64,000 nt of DNA, from contig OY755040.1 in the NCBI GenBank assembly GCA_963576565.1, forward strand, positions 27,861,203 through 27,925,202, given 5' to 3'. The position numbers and the translations under genes were made by a program. This stretch comes from Aspidapion aeneum (taxonomy: Eukaryota > Arthropoda > Insecta > Coleoptera > Brentidae). The notes under the pieces were generated by a model. The model did not search any database. It was not told the DNA's origin and saw only the letters and a list, made by a program, of their open reading frames with translations. Numbering within the stretch: the stretch's first letter is position 1; each line of letters begins with the position of its first letter. Shown piece by piece: positions 44,448 to 54,819 of this stretch.

Positions 44448-45570
44448 GGGTACAGGGGATAAACTGGCTAAGTCAATTTTTGGCCAAAATGAGTTAACAG
44501 CGCCATCTAATAAATGAAGATGATGTGTTTTTTACCATAATTTTATACAGGCTATAAAGTTGCTTCAGTCTCGAGAAATAAACGATTAAATTTATACCAT
44601 GCAGGAAATAAACAGGCTAAGTCGTGGTAACAGGGGATAAATAGGCTAAGTCATCGGCGTTCGCTCGGACAAAGCCTGTGCAATGTGCATTCCCAGTTTT
44701 TTGCTGCTTAAGGAGGGGGGAGAATCTCTGGATTCGCCACTTCTATAATATTTTTATATAACGTTCGTAAAATTTCGTTTAGTCTCATACCCCACAGTCC
44801 ATATTTTCTGCAAAAATTTGTATAGCCAAATAGCTCCGCCCCTGAGTGGTGAATTTTAACCAAACGCCTTTAATATCCTACTTAGGCAGACTTTTATTTT
44901 TCCTGAAAATTTAATTAAAATCGGTCCAGTAGTTTCGGAGCTTTCGCAAGACAGACAGATATACAAACAGACAGACAGACTGACAGACAGACATCATGAC
45001 AATATTTTCCTAATTATTGGTGTAATCTCGAAAAAAATTTTTTGGTGATTTTATTACCTTCCCTTGTTGGGAAGGTCAAAATCAGAGGCTAAAAACAAAA
45101 ATAATAGAGAGGTTTTGTTTTTTTTTTAATTTTAAGCTCCAATACCGATATCAAAGCAAAAATTCGACGATTTGCAGTTTTGAAGAAATTCCTTGGACTG
45201 GATGCGGCAGTATTTTATGCGAATATTCCCTATAAACAGTAATAAAGAAATTAGACCTATTCATTAAATTTTGTTATGGGTTCTCAATTTTATTTCAATA
45301 TTCCAGGGGATAAGCCAGGTCAACGACTTAGCTTGTATTTCCATTGCATATTGTGACATAAGAGAATACAAAAGTTAATAACTTATAATTATAAACAGTT
45401 TTCCTTACTTATTTTCTGGAATAATTGTTTTGTACTAAAAATGTTAATTGGATACTATAGAATCAAATTAAACAATAGTAAACGGTTTTTTTTTGTTCGG
45501 TTTCAAACTTAAAAAAACGTTTTTACTAAAAATCGTTAAATTTGACTTAGCTAGTTTATCCCCTGTACCC
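44448..45570. mobile_element. TIR element with repeated internal copies of its end motif
   Basis: Ends of 33 bp: 44448-44480 (starting 'gggtacaggggataaactgg') mirrored at 45538-45570 with one clear mismatch. It splits a unit of the tandem array. Related motifs lie inside at 44601-44625 ('ggaaataaacaggctaagtc'), 44628-44654 ('caggggataaataggctaag') and 45303-45330 ('caggggataagccaggtcaa'). Near 44950-44995 there is a (GACA)n stretch preceded by 'aaaatcggtccagtagtttc', wording common in arthropod interspersed repeats, and a hairpin 'accttccc...gggaaggt' at 45056. No transposase. Confidence 0.75.
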
Positions 45571-46403
45571 TTTTAATACTAACAGATGCAGAAAATATTT
45601 ATACGTAGATATCAGAGCATAATGCTGAAAGGGATTCATTTGTTTTGAATCCACAAGTGCTGTACTAAGAGCTATAGGTAAAACTCAACATATATTTTAT
45701 TATTGCAAGCACACAAGGGTAATTTAATACTTTTTGATAGATAAACAAAAGTTTACACAGAGCTTTATAAGAAGCAGTCAGTTATTTAAAAAAATTACAA
45801 GCGCTAAATTAAATACACGTAGAATAAAAAACCTTATTTTAATTTGCAAATGCTGCAATTTGAGCTAGTGGTAAAACTCAACATGCATTTTATAACTGTC
45901 AGCATTTTTACGGTAATAACTAAATCGCGAAAATTATTACTTTTCGATAGACACTGTACATACAGCTTTAATTAGGATTTAGATAGTTAAAAAAACCACT
46001 GCTTACTGAGTGCGTAAGAACATATTTTAAAAATGCAGAAAACAGTGATATGTAGATCACATAGCCTGATCGTGGCAACAATTAATTTATTTTAAATTCG
46101 CAAATGTTGCAATAAGAGCTATTATAGGTAAAACTCATCAACAAGTTTATTACTTAAGCACCTTAACGGTAATTTTTACTACGTGCAAAAATTAATTTTT
46201 TTAATAGCAGAAAATAGTTATACATACTACAGGTTTATTTTGGAATGAGTTACTCAGAAGAAACCACAAGCGCTGCTTACTGAGTGTGTAAATAAATACT
46301 GTACAGATGCAGAAAGCAGTAATGCCTAGAACACAAAGCCTGATGGTGATACAGATTTATTTATTTTAAACCCGCTTTCAAGTGCTGCAATTCGAGCTAC
46401 AGG

Positions 46404-47355
46404 TAAAAATTAACAAAAAAACATAGTAAAAAAAACTAAATAACAAATTTAAAAAACTAAACAATTAAACAACTAAAACCAACATTTACAATTTTCTTTA
46501 ATGAAACTAGCCCTTGACCGAGTATCCCTAGTTTGAGCAATACCTAAAACCTGGCGGAGGAAAGAGAAACCAACCAATTTCCTATTCTGACCTTCCGTCA
46601 AAAGTGTCGAACCCCCATATTTTCTTTTTGTGAACTGTAATGAGTATGATAACACGTTGAAAGAAAACTTATCAAAAAGTTATTTTTCTGATTTAAATGC
46701 TCAATTTTAAACCATAATTAAAAACCAATCCCTTGCATTGGGGAAGGCGACAATGATTCCTAGAAAATAGTTTTTTCTTTTTTTATTATTTTTCGGTTCA
46801 TTATACTATTCTATAATCATAAATAAATATATATAAAAATGAATGAATAAAGTTTTTGTTCTTTTTTGTTTTTAAATATAATAAACAAGAAAGCGAAAAA
46901 TAAACATTCATTCCTCCAGTCAAAAGAGGAAGAAAACTACATATAAATTCTCTAAAAACCTTCAACACTTATGGACAATTTAGTAATTGCTTTTTCTTTA
47001 TTTTTAGTTCTCCGCTAGATTAATTAACTATCCAAGCTTCGTTGCATATGCTGCTGTAATTTGTTTTAAATTTTGAGCCTACTAGCTAAAGGCAACAGTG
47101 ATGGATTAACTCCAACAAGGTGGGTTTCAGTTTTTCAAATTAAACTTTTTTGTTAAGTTTAGGTTGTTACTGTTTATTTTCTGAGAAAATTGTACCTGGT
47201 ATCTATTAGAACTAATTTTCTTTTAGTGTGCAACCTGAAGATGAGAGCGTGTACTCTCGAAACATGTCGTTGTAATGAAATAAATGGAAATGACCGAACT
47301 TGTTTGATTTATAAAAAATCACCTCCACCCAACATGGATTATTTCTTCAATTTAT
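46404..47355 (+). mobile_element. Inserted segment ending in a hammerhead-like motif, possibly Penelope-like
   Basis: The tandem array breaks off after 'caggtaaaaattaac' near 46420 and resumes near 47355, so this segment is an insertion. Its right part carries the motif at 47231-47272 and an AATAAA-like stretch. No reverse transcriptase is readable, so the link to Penelope-like elements rests on the motif alone. Confidence 0.4.
47231..47272 (+). ncRNA. Hammerhead-ribozyme-like motif, degenerate
   Basis: Order of elements: 'caac', CTGA-AGA-TGA, a stem gagag/ctctc with a 6-nt loop, GAAAC, a minimal 'atGTC', then 'gttg' pairing with the opening 'caac'. This is the layout of the minimal type I hammerheads described in Penelope-like elements (CUGAUGA - stem II - GAAA - short stem III - GUC). 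The core here has three extra bases (AGA) within CUGAUGA, so self-cleavage is doubtful. Confidence 0.4.
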
Positions 47356-47426
47356 AAGGTTTATTATTGTAAGCAGTTTAAAGGTAATCTTTACTGAGTA
47401 AATAATTTATTACTTATTGATATGAA

Positions 47427-48959
47427 GATAATACAAGGAGAGGAAGTGATTATCGAAAAATAAATTATAAAGAATAGTATTAAAAAGCTAAAATCCGGAA
47501 AAGCTAGCGGACCTGGGGGAATATATGCTGAAATGCTCAAATATGGATCAGAAAAACTACTAGAAAATCTCACATATATTATCAGTCAATGCATAAACGG
47601 GCATCCAGTAAATGATAATTAGAAAATAGCATTCATATCCTCAATACATAAAAAAGGAAACGAGCTGGATTGCAACAACTACAGAGGAATTTTAGTAACC
47701 AGTGCTCTAAGTAGATTGTACGGTAGGATTCTTAGAGACCTAATAGAGAATGATTTTCATGACCAAGAAGAAGAAGAGCAAAGTGGGTTTCGCGTGGGCA
47801 AATCTTGTATTGATAATGTTTTTTGTCTTAGACAAGTAATTGAGAAAAGGAGTGCCAGAAATATAGAGACTCATGTTACCTTTGTGGACCTACAAAAAGC
47901 ATATGATACCGTTCCAGTAGAAAAATTATGGACATTGTTAGAACAAACTAATATCAATCATACATATATAAAAGCGGAAAAAGAACTTTACAAAGGCTCA
48001 AAATCTAAAATTAAAATTGGAAATCGACTTTCAAAAGAATTCCAGGTAACGAAAGGCTTAAGAAAGGGATGTTGTATCTCTCCAACTCTTTTTAAAATAT
48101 ATATCGCAGTAGCTCTAAAAAACTGAAAACGTAAAGTACACGGCATGTGTACAACTTAACGACCGATTTACCATATACACACTACAGTTTGCTGACGACC
48201 AAGTAATTGTTTCTAATGATAAAGAAGACATGGAGTATATGATGAGAAAGTTAACGGAAGAATACCAATAGTGGGGGTTAACAGTGAACGTGGACAAGAC
48301 ACAGTACTTATGTATTGGAAACGAATCAAGTGAGTTAGAACTAGACAATGGACAAACAATTTCTCCATGCAATGAGTATGTATACTTGGGTGTTACATTT
48401 GATAAGACAGGAACAGACTGTAAAGAACAAGAAAAAAGAATAGTAAAAGCAAAAAAGGTAATTGGTCATCTTAACAGTATTTTATGGAGCAGAGGGATAA
48501 AAAAGAATGTAAAATATAACATATATGAAACAATGGTGAAAAACACGCTGCTTTATGGAATAGAGACTTGTCGCGTAACAGAAAAATACAAAGCAAAAAT
48601 GGAAAATGTTGAAATGGATGCAATAAGAAGATCAATAAGAATATCTAGAACAGATCATATAAGAATTGAGATCATAAAAGAAAGAATGGGAATCGAGGGA
48701 AGCATAACGGATGACATCACTAAAAGACATCTAATATGGTACGGCCATGTACAATGGATGAACGACGAAAGAAAGCAAGGTCCTAGAATGGCAACCAATA
48801 GGGCGCAGAAAAAGAGGGCGTCCTAAACTGGAATAGCAACAGTCAATCCAAGGATCAATGAGTCAAAAAAACCTGACGGAAGATGATTGTCAGGATCGAA
48901 GGAGGTGGAGAATAGGCGTCGGACAATGTAGAAAAACGTTCTAAAGCGACATAGTAGTA
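47427..48959 (+). mobile_element. RTE-type LINE, 5'-truncated, with 8-bp target duplication
   Basis: Flanked by 'gatatgaa' at 47419-47426 and 48960-48967, inside a tandem-array unit. It starts in the linker region ('ggagaggaagtgattatcga') and ends with the family 3' terminus shared with 26350-26400 (inverted) and 58790-58855. Reading frames are long but interrupted. Confidence 0.85.
47458..48826 (+). pseudogene. RTE reverse transcriptase, three long open stretches
   Basis: The frame opens with 'KNSIKKLKSGKASGPGGIY', passes a stop in 'NDN*KIAFISSIHKKGN' near 47620, and runs open from 47716 to 48126. That part contains 'LIENDFHDQEEEEQSGFRVG', 'THVTFVDLQKAYDTVPVEKL' (motif A) and 'VTKGLRKGCCISPTLFKIYI' (motif B). 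After a stop near 48126 another frame contains 'LQFADDQVIVSNDKEDMEYM' (catalytic FADD, near 48185). The thumb and C-terminus are open at 48284-48826 with 'CNEYVYLGVTFDKTG', 'YGIETCRVTEKYKAKMENVE' and 'LIWYGHVQWMND'. The damage is light for this window, so the insertion is probably recent relative to the copies at 1.3 and 26 kb. Confidence 0.85.
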
Positions 48960-49984
48960 GATATGAAAAAAACAATTTACATACAGCTTTATATTGACGA
49001 TTCGAATAATTTTTACGGAATAAAAGGGAATGCCACTAACCATAATAGACTATGATAAAAATTCATTACCAGAATTTATTTAAGTTTTTTGGAAAGATTT
49101 GTGACCAAAAACATGTCAACTGAGTTTTTCAACGGGCAATATTTTTTATGAAATTTTTTTTTGGACGGATCGCCTAAAAGAGGTTTACTAACATGACCAA
49201 ATTTTTCTTTTTTGGGTAAGCATTCCAACAAGATGCCACAAGTGGTGTCACCTGGTTTTAAAAAAAAAATTGTAAGTTAATGGCTTCCTTTCCGGGGCCT
49301 GTCCAAAAAAACTTTGCTTCAAACATATTGCCCGATAAAAATATCAGTTAATGTGTTTTTCGATTTTTCAAAAAAGCTTAAATTTAACCCACTAGCAAGT
49401 ATATTCTAACTATAGACTTTTTTCTTTTAAAAGTTGATATTTGCATATCAACGCAGCCTTCGTAAACTAACGAGCCACGAACCAGAAAAGGCAACAATGC
49501 AAATTGGCCGGCTGGTGGGCCGATATATACATGGGAGATATAAACATCTGCTATTTGTTTTGATTGTAGTTTGGCAATTTTGTATTTTTTTTTGTAAAAA
49601 CTAATAAATTGTGTTTAGGCGTGTTTTATTTAATTTTTAAAACAAACAGAACATTTGGAAATAAATATCAGTGGCCATTAATCATGTTAAAAAATATGTA
49701 ACAAAACCTAGAATAAACAGAAGAGAAATTACATTTAAACAATTTGTGAGAACAACCCTAAAGTTCGATTCATAGTACCGTGAAGTAAGCTGTATGAAGT
49801 GAGCAGTAAGAAATAAAAATGGTTCCTTTCTTACTGCTAAGTTATTACTGTCAAGTTTGAACAACAGGATGTTTGTGGGATAGTTTCTTATGTCTGACTG
49901 CTTGCTTTACAGAACTATGAATCTAGTTTAAGTGGTAACATGTTAATTTAAACTTTAAATGAACTTACCTTTTTTTTTCTATCT

Positions 49985-50806
49985 ATTCTATTTAGCCTTC
50001 GTCAATCCATCTTTGGCCAAGTTCTCCAGTTTACAATACATTTGTTCCATCAATCGTCTTTCTGTCTGTTAATATGACTGGCAAATTTCCATTTTAATTT
50101 TGCTACTTCTGCTCTGACATCCCTTACTTTTGTTTTATTTTTTATCAATTCATTCTTTTTTCTACCTGTTAGCTTTACATGTAACATTTGTCTTTCCATT
50201 GATCTTTGGGCTTTTCTTGCCTTATCCATGTTTGATTTTGTAAGTGTCCAGGTCTGGGATTCATAGGTAAGTACAGGAAGGATACACTGGTTATACACTT
50301 CCGTTTTGAGGTACTGAGGATATTTTTTATTTCTTAATATGTTGCTTAATTTACCGAATGCTGCCCAGGCCAATCTTACTCGTCTCTTGATTTCAGCTGT
50401 TTGCTTTTCTTTTTTCAGTTTAATAATTTGTCCCAGGTCCTATATATTCCGCTTCTTGTTCTATTTTCTTTTAGATTGATTGATATTATCAGCATATCTT
50501 GGTGGTTCAGAATTGTCCGTTTACTTTGATGCCTATTTATTCCCAATCTAAGCTTTTAAAAACATCTTCTAGGGCCTGGTTAAATAATTTAGGGAATATT
50601 GTGTCACGCTGACACCTCTTCTTTTTTTCGGATTGGCTTGGTTCCTCTGTGGATTTTGATTAATGTTGTTGCTTCACTATATATATTGTCTATTAAGTCT
50701 GTATATCTGTGATCTATTCGGCTATTAATTAAAGATCTTTTACTGCCCAGTGCTCAATGCTATCGAAAGCTTTTTCGAAGTCTATAAACGCAATATATAT
50801 TTATAT
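49985..50806 (-). pseudogene. RTE-type LINE 3' part inside the P-like element
   Basis: On the minus strand it begins near 50806 with 'AFIDFEKAFDSIEHWAVKDL' (motif A) and loses frame. It becomes readable again as 'WAAFGKLSNILRNKKYPQYL', 'VYNQCILPVLTYESQTWTLT' and 'ARKAQRSMERQMLHV' (open at 50373-50050). The 3' end contains 'aaagatggattgacgaaggc' and an A-rich tail with 'aatagaatagatag'. The FADD motif is not readable. 5'-truncated. It lies between the THAP exon and the left end of the P-like element, where the rest of the transposase would be expected. Confidence 0.8.
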
Positions 50807-50863
50807 ATATTTCCATACCCTCCCTTTCTTCAATTTTTTTTCGCCTGTCGTCAGGATTTTCTC

Positions 50864-51196
50864 TTATTTGAGGTTTGGGGTTTTACATATACTCGGGTTG
50901 AGATTCAAATAGCCAAGGTATATTGCCCCAATGTTTAACTTAGGGAATGTTAGTGGCACCTCCTTTTGTACTCCCTCTTTATCCCTAATTATCTCGGTTC
51001 TAACAACGTCACTTATGTCAAAATGTTTCCAACAAACTAATGAAGATGCAGTCACAACATAATCTTCTCTGTGTATGGCCTGAAGCCAAGCATTTTTTAG
51101 GTCATTTTCTTTGCTAAAGGTTGTTTTGTGACCCTCTTCATTAATCATAGATACATCGTTACTTTTGCAACCGGGTGCCCAACACTTTCGCGGCAT
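50864..51196 (-). CDS. THAP-domain protein, 110 codons, likely first exon of a P-like transposase
   Basis: Opens with 'MPRKCWAPGCKSND', the canonical THAP start. The C2CH zinc ligands are C5, C10, C55 and H58, with W37 and F59 ('VCWKHF') at the usual conserved positions and the late 'VPLTFPKL' (80-87) in the place of the AVPTIF box. THAP domains bind DNA; in P-element transposase this is the N-terminal domain that recognises the element ends. The frame is free of stops over the whole domain and then reads about 20 codons of undistinguished sequence before a stop, as if running into an intron or a deletion edge. No catalytic domain follows. The ATG lies about 300 bp inside the right inverted end, a natural place for a transposase start. 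An exapted host THAP gene is an alternative, but the flanking inverted ends argue against it. Confidence 0.8.
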   Translation of the reverse strand: MPRKCWAPGCKSNDVSMINEEGHKTTFSKENDLKNAWLQAIHREDYVVTASSLVCWKHFDISDVVRTEIIRDKEGVQKEVPLTFPKLNIGAIYLGYLNLNPSICKTPNLK

Positions 51197-51511
51197 ATTT
51201 AAAATTTAAAAAGAAAAAACATCTAACCTCACTTATTACCGGTGTACAAAAGGTCTTTTTTACACAGCTTTTATTAAGTAGGTAATATAATTTTAAGTTC
51301 ACCACACATCTCACTAAAACCAGAACAGTTGTTTTATTTGGTAACGCGATTTGAAATATACTAAAAGTTAAAAAAAAACATTATCTGCGCGGAAACGGCC
51401 AGTAACTAGCGTGGTGGGCGACGCACGTGGACGAAAATGACTGGCCTCCACGCTGTGTTGCCGTTTCTTCTGGTTCGTGGCTCGTTAGTTTACGAAGGCT
51501 GTGATATCAAC

Positions 51512-52210
51512 AATTAAAAGTTGATGATGCTCTGAGCCCAAAATGTCTATCTTTTAAACAGGTTGTCAAAAATTAGGTTCCAATACTTCAAACATTTTGC
51601 CTCTTTGTCTCTTTGTTTATGTGGCGACTTGGGCCTATATTAGACTTGGATGGGTCCTAATAAGTTTTAAATTTTGTTTTATTCATTCGTTATCTAAAAT
51701 AATAATAAAGTTAGCAATGGCAAACTTTTAATTTGCAATGTATACTTCTAAGTTTAAGTATAGTATAACTATAAAATATAATTAAAACCTAGTAATAGAT
51801 ACAGTAATAAGTTGGATATTAGTTTATATCTAATTATCTAGTATCCTAAAAGTTCTAGTTTCTTTAATTGTTCATATTTGCTATTTATATTTTACTCTTG
51901 CTTTTTTGCCCACAGCTGGAAAGAATAAAATGACACAGCATGGATAAATTGAGGAGTTCCGACGGCAACGACATGCATGGATCTGTCTGTATGGTAATCC
52001 AAAAAGACCTAGGCATACATTTTTAAATGAACGGCTTATAGATGCGCTGAACGACGAGCAAGTCTCAAAGTCACTCCAATCCGAAATTGTATGTACATTA
52101 TCCTGTTCAGCAAAAAGAACTGCAATAACAAATATTCTATTTCATACTAAACCCATAGCTATTTCGCTATATAAATTGTTTTTGATCTGTTAATCGACAC
52201 TTAAGTTTGT
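51512..52210. other. Unassigned sequence
   Basis: No gene recognised. 'aattaaaagttgat' just right of the P-like element partly mirrors 'aaaagttgatat' just left of it, probably by chance or from an older palindromic target. Confidence 0.4.
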
Positions 52211-52431
52211 TACGCACTTTGCATTCGCGTGATCCTATTGGTCAGGATTGTTATCTGATAGCTCATTACGTAGCTACATAATAGGCGCCCGGCTTGGGTA
52301 TCGTAAAGCTATGCTTGTCGCCCGTACATATTTCAAAGAGCATTGTAGACAAAGTATCGACTGCGCGCCTGACCAATCAGATTTGCGGTTTTACCTCTTT
52401 ATGACAGCGACAACGTGATACAAAGTGCGTA
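52211..52431. mobile_element. Short TA-type MITE candidate
   Basis: 'tacgcactttg' at 52211-52221 is mirrored by 'caaagtgcgta' at 52421-52431, with a second inverted pair inside ('attggtcagg' near 52238, 'cctgaccaat' near 52369). If the TA is the duplicated target, the ends start CGCACTTTG, a mariner-like arrangement. Confidence 0.5.
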
Positions 52432-52493
52432 TCCACTTTATGTATCCACAGATTCATATCTCTGTATATATCTAATCTCTTACTGCAATCATC

Positions 52494-52745
52494 GTAGTTA
52501 TTAGGGACTCATTGCAATAAAGCCAGGCAATAATTGTGCTGGGCACTATTCTGAAAGTTTCGCATTATAAGAACAGCTGTCTTCTTTCAAAATTATGCCT
52601 TTGTGTATTATGAGAGCCGGAATTAATAGTGCCGCTACTATTAATGGAAAATAATCGACTGGATTTCTAAATGCGACTTTGGTATATCAATTTTGAAAGA
52701 TCAAATTTCAGTTTTCAATGGAAATCTGTCAGAATAGTAAAGAAG
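52494..52745 (+). repeat. Dispersed repeat F, copy F1
   Basis: It shares 'attagggactcattg', 'ctttcaaaattatgccttt', 'ttaatagtgccgctactatt' and 'gactttggtatatcaatttt' with 63702-64000 in the same orientation. No ends were determined. Confidence 0.7.
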
Positions 52746-53151
52746 AGACCTGTCGCCGTGCCGTGTTATATGACTCTAATGTTTTTTTTTGACAGTAAAA
52801 CTAATCAAAACTTGTTTCGTGATTTCAATGATTGTTGCTATGTTTTAGCTAATTAAGCTTCTTAAAAATGGTCCCAAAAAAGGCTAATTAAATTTAACAA
52901 AGTATACCAGGCTGACATAGATCTTAACAGATTTGTATGTAGGAAAACTGCAGAAGAAAATACTTAAATATATTATAATTTACTTACATAGCCAAGCAGC
53001 AACCTCTACCATACCAACAAATAAACTCAAAAGTAGTTTAAAACCGCTTACATTCGCTTCTAACCCTGAAACAAGGTAAATTCCGAGGCATTCTCTTTTT
53101 GAATGTCCTCTTATTACCTTCCTAGCTCGCGCAGCAATGGCTAGAGAAGTA
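52746..53151. other. Unassigned sequence
   Basis: It may include more of the BEL/Pao element, but no readable protein was found. Confidence 0.35.
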
Positions 53152-53720
53152 TTATTTTCGACGAAAATTTATTTTGTAATTCCTGCCCTGAATAGGGATA
53201 TTCTTAATCACATCTGCTGCTTCACCCTCTAAAACCGAAACTAAAAATTGAAATTTGGCAATATCTGAGTACTCGGGATTCTCATCTACCAATGTCCTAA
53301 ACATATCATAAAATGTCGGCCACTTTTGCCTATCACCACAGTAGATCGGTATATCTAACCTCGGTTTTGCAAAAGTTTTCATTCTACCACTCACAGACAA
53401 GTTTGAATTATTTTTATTCTTATCACTCACACTAACCTCAACCGGCAACAAGTCCTTACAAATTTGTTTGATCGAAAATTGCATTCAGTCAAACTCATTT
53501 ATAACCTCTTGCTCCGTATCACACTCACTATCTTCTACTAACCCTACAATATCTAAATGCAGGTCTTCGAAGCGACTTACCTTAAGTTTTCTACACGCGT
53601 TTGTGACTGACCCTTTTTCATTGAGTCGATAAGGGCTTCATTTACTAAGTTATAGAGCAATCGCTTTCGATTGAAGATTGTTAATCTTTTCTTTTTGAAT
53701 GATTTTATTTCCGACGTCAT
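53152..53720 (-). pseudogene. BEL/Pao LTR-retrotransposon gag fragment
   Basis: An ATG at 53720 starts 'MTSEIKSFKKKRLTIFNRKR', followed after a frameshift near 53595 by 'RFEDLHLDIVGLVEDSECDT', then a stop near 53487. The frame 53484-53152 then contains 'RLDIPIYCGDRQKWPTFYDM' and 'FRTLVDENPEYSDIAKFQFL', followed by 'LEGEAADVIKNIPI'. The last part is the hallmark of the gag region called DUF1759 in BEL/Pao elements (L-P-.-F-.-G-..-.-W-..F-..F-..-V-..N-..-..-..KF..L...L.G.A...I). Gag assembles the particle. No protease, polymerase or LTR is present nearby, so only this fragment survives. Confidence 0.75.
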
Positions 53721-53729
53721 TTTTTAATT

Positions 53730-54220
53730 TTCTTGGTCATCAGCGCAGGAACACAAATTTTGACCTATTTTAGCAATATCGTCGTGATGTCTGTCTGTGT
53801 GTTAGCTCCTAAACCGCTAAAACAATTTTCATGGGATTTTCATAAAAAATAGCGGTTGATACTGATTATATTTTGGTCAAAATCCATTATTGCTTTTCTA
53901 ACGGAGCATCGCATCAATATGCGGTTTTTGGAATACAGTAGAACACATTTTTCTGAATAATTTGTGTTTCCAAGGCAGATATAGCGTGGAGTGTGCTAAT
54001 GGGCTAGAAAGGTATCAGATCCGTTATGGATCCATTTACCTTTTTCACATTTGATGAATTTAAAGAAATATTCTATAGCTTGGTATTTTCACAAGGTTTT
54101 AAAGAAACATCGTGATAAATGATTTTCTTTAGCAGTTTTAAAAGCTCGCCGAAATTCCAGGCTTTTCAGACGATTGTAAGCAATTTTAAGTGGACTATAA
54201 AAATATAGGTGACCGTACAA
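53730..54220. other. Unassigned sequence
   Basis: Nothing recognised. Confidence 0.4.
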
Positions 54221-54223
54221 AGG

Positions 54224-54572
54224 CAGTGGCGCACCTATTAGTATTGTGGGGGTCAAGGACTCATGATGGCATATTTTGTGCTATTTTATCTTTTGATTCA
54301 TAAAATATGTGGAAAATATCTAAAAACAAGAAAGTTGTCAAATTAACAGTAATTAGACACTGGGAAAAAACCTGCATTGAATGGAAATCTACAGATATGC
54401 GCCAATAAAGGGCCCTAAATTAAATTTTAAAAATTTTGTGTTAAGATTCATCAGTTTTTGGTATTGTGCATTTTTTTCTTATACGTATTTCTAAGAAACG
54501 TCTTTAAAAACACTATGTTGATCATTTCAGGGAGGATTGTTCCCCCTTGATCTCCTCCTAGGTACGGCCTTG
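54224..54572. mobile_element. hAT-type MITE, imperfect ends
   Basis: It starts 'cagtggcgcacctattagta' and ends, inverted, 'caaggccgtacctaggagga'. The interior 'ttatcttttgattcataaaa', 'atgtggaaaatatctaaaaa' matches the inverted MITE at 54644-54810. The ends differ in several bases and no 8-bp duplication was found. Confidence 0.6.
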
Positions 54573-54643
54573 AGCGAATCTGTCAACTCGACTGTCAGAA
54601 AAACCTACCAAAGAGGCTGTTGCATATCGCGAGGTCTTTAAAC

Positions 54644-54810
54644 ATGGGCGCACTCAGGGGGGGAGGGGGGCTCGGGACTCGGGCCCTCCCCCAAGCCTAA
54701 GATTTTTTTAGATATTTTCCACATAATTTATAAACACAAAGATAAAATACCATAAAATATGATATCATGAGGCCTCCCCCCCCCAAGATATATTCCTGGG
54801 TGCGCCATTG
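54644..54810. mobile_element. hAT-type MITE with exact 8-bp target duplication
   Basis: Inverted ends 'atgggcgcactcagg' and (complement) 'caatggcgcacccagg' are flanked by 'ctttaaac' at 54636-54643 and 54811-54818. The interior, with G/C runs at both edges, is the inverted equivalent of part of 54224-54330. Non-coding. Confidence 0.85.
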
Positions 54811-54819
54811 CTTTAAACC

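Larger units (their letters stand above)
44320..48990 (+). repeat. Degenerate tandem array, interrupted by three elements
   Basis: Units of roughly 190-270 bp share 'gctgcaattygagctayagg', 'taaaactcaacatgcatttt', 'agcactttagcggtaatttt', 'ctgagtgcgtaa' and 'gatgcagaaaa'. Heads occur near 44335, 45655, 45850, 46110 and 46380. The array resumes at 47355-47426 and 48960-48990 ('tacatacagcttta', also near 45958). Between these pieces lie a TIR element (44448-45570), a segment ending in a hammerhead-like motif (about 46404-47355) and an RTE copy (47427-48959). Confidence 0.75.
49453..51503. mobile_element. P-like DNA transposon with THAP exon, internally deleted
   Basis: Inverted ends of about 35 bp: 'cagccttcgtaaactaacga' from 49454, continuing 'gccacgaaccagaa', is mirrored exactly by the sequence ending at 51501. 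Beyond that the match is partial. The direct repeat 'atatcaa(c)' lies at 49445-49452 and 51504-51511, so the target duplication is 7-8 bp depending on where the end is placed. P elements duplicate 8 bp and carry a THAP DNA-binding domain, which is what lies inside (50864-51196). The catalytic transposase region is missing, and an RTE fragment occupies 49985-50806. Confidence 0.8.

Noticed and set aside
51920..52110. Possible coding exon upstream of repeat F
   Set aside because: Fragments of open frame read through here, but with stops in every frame and no recognisable family.
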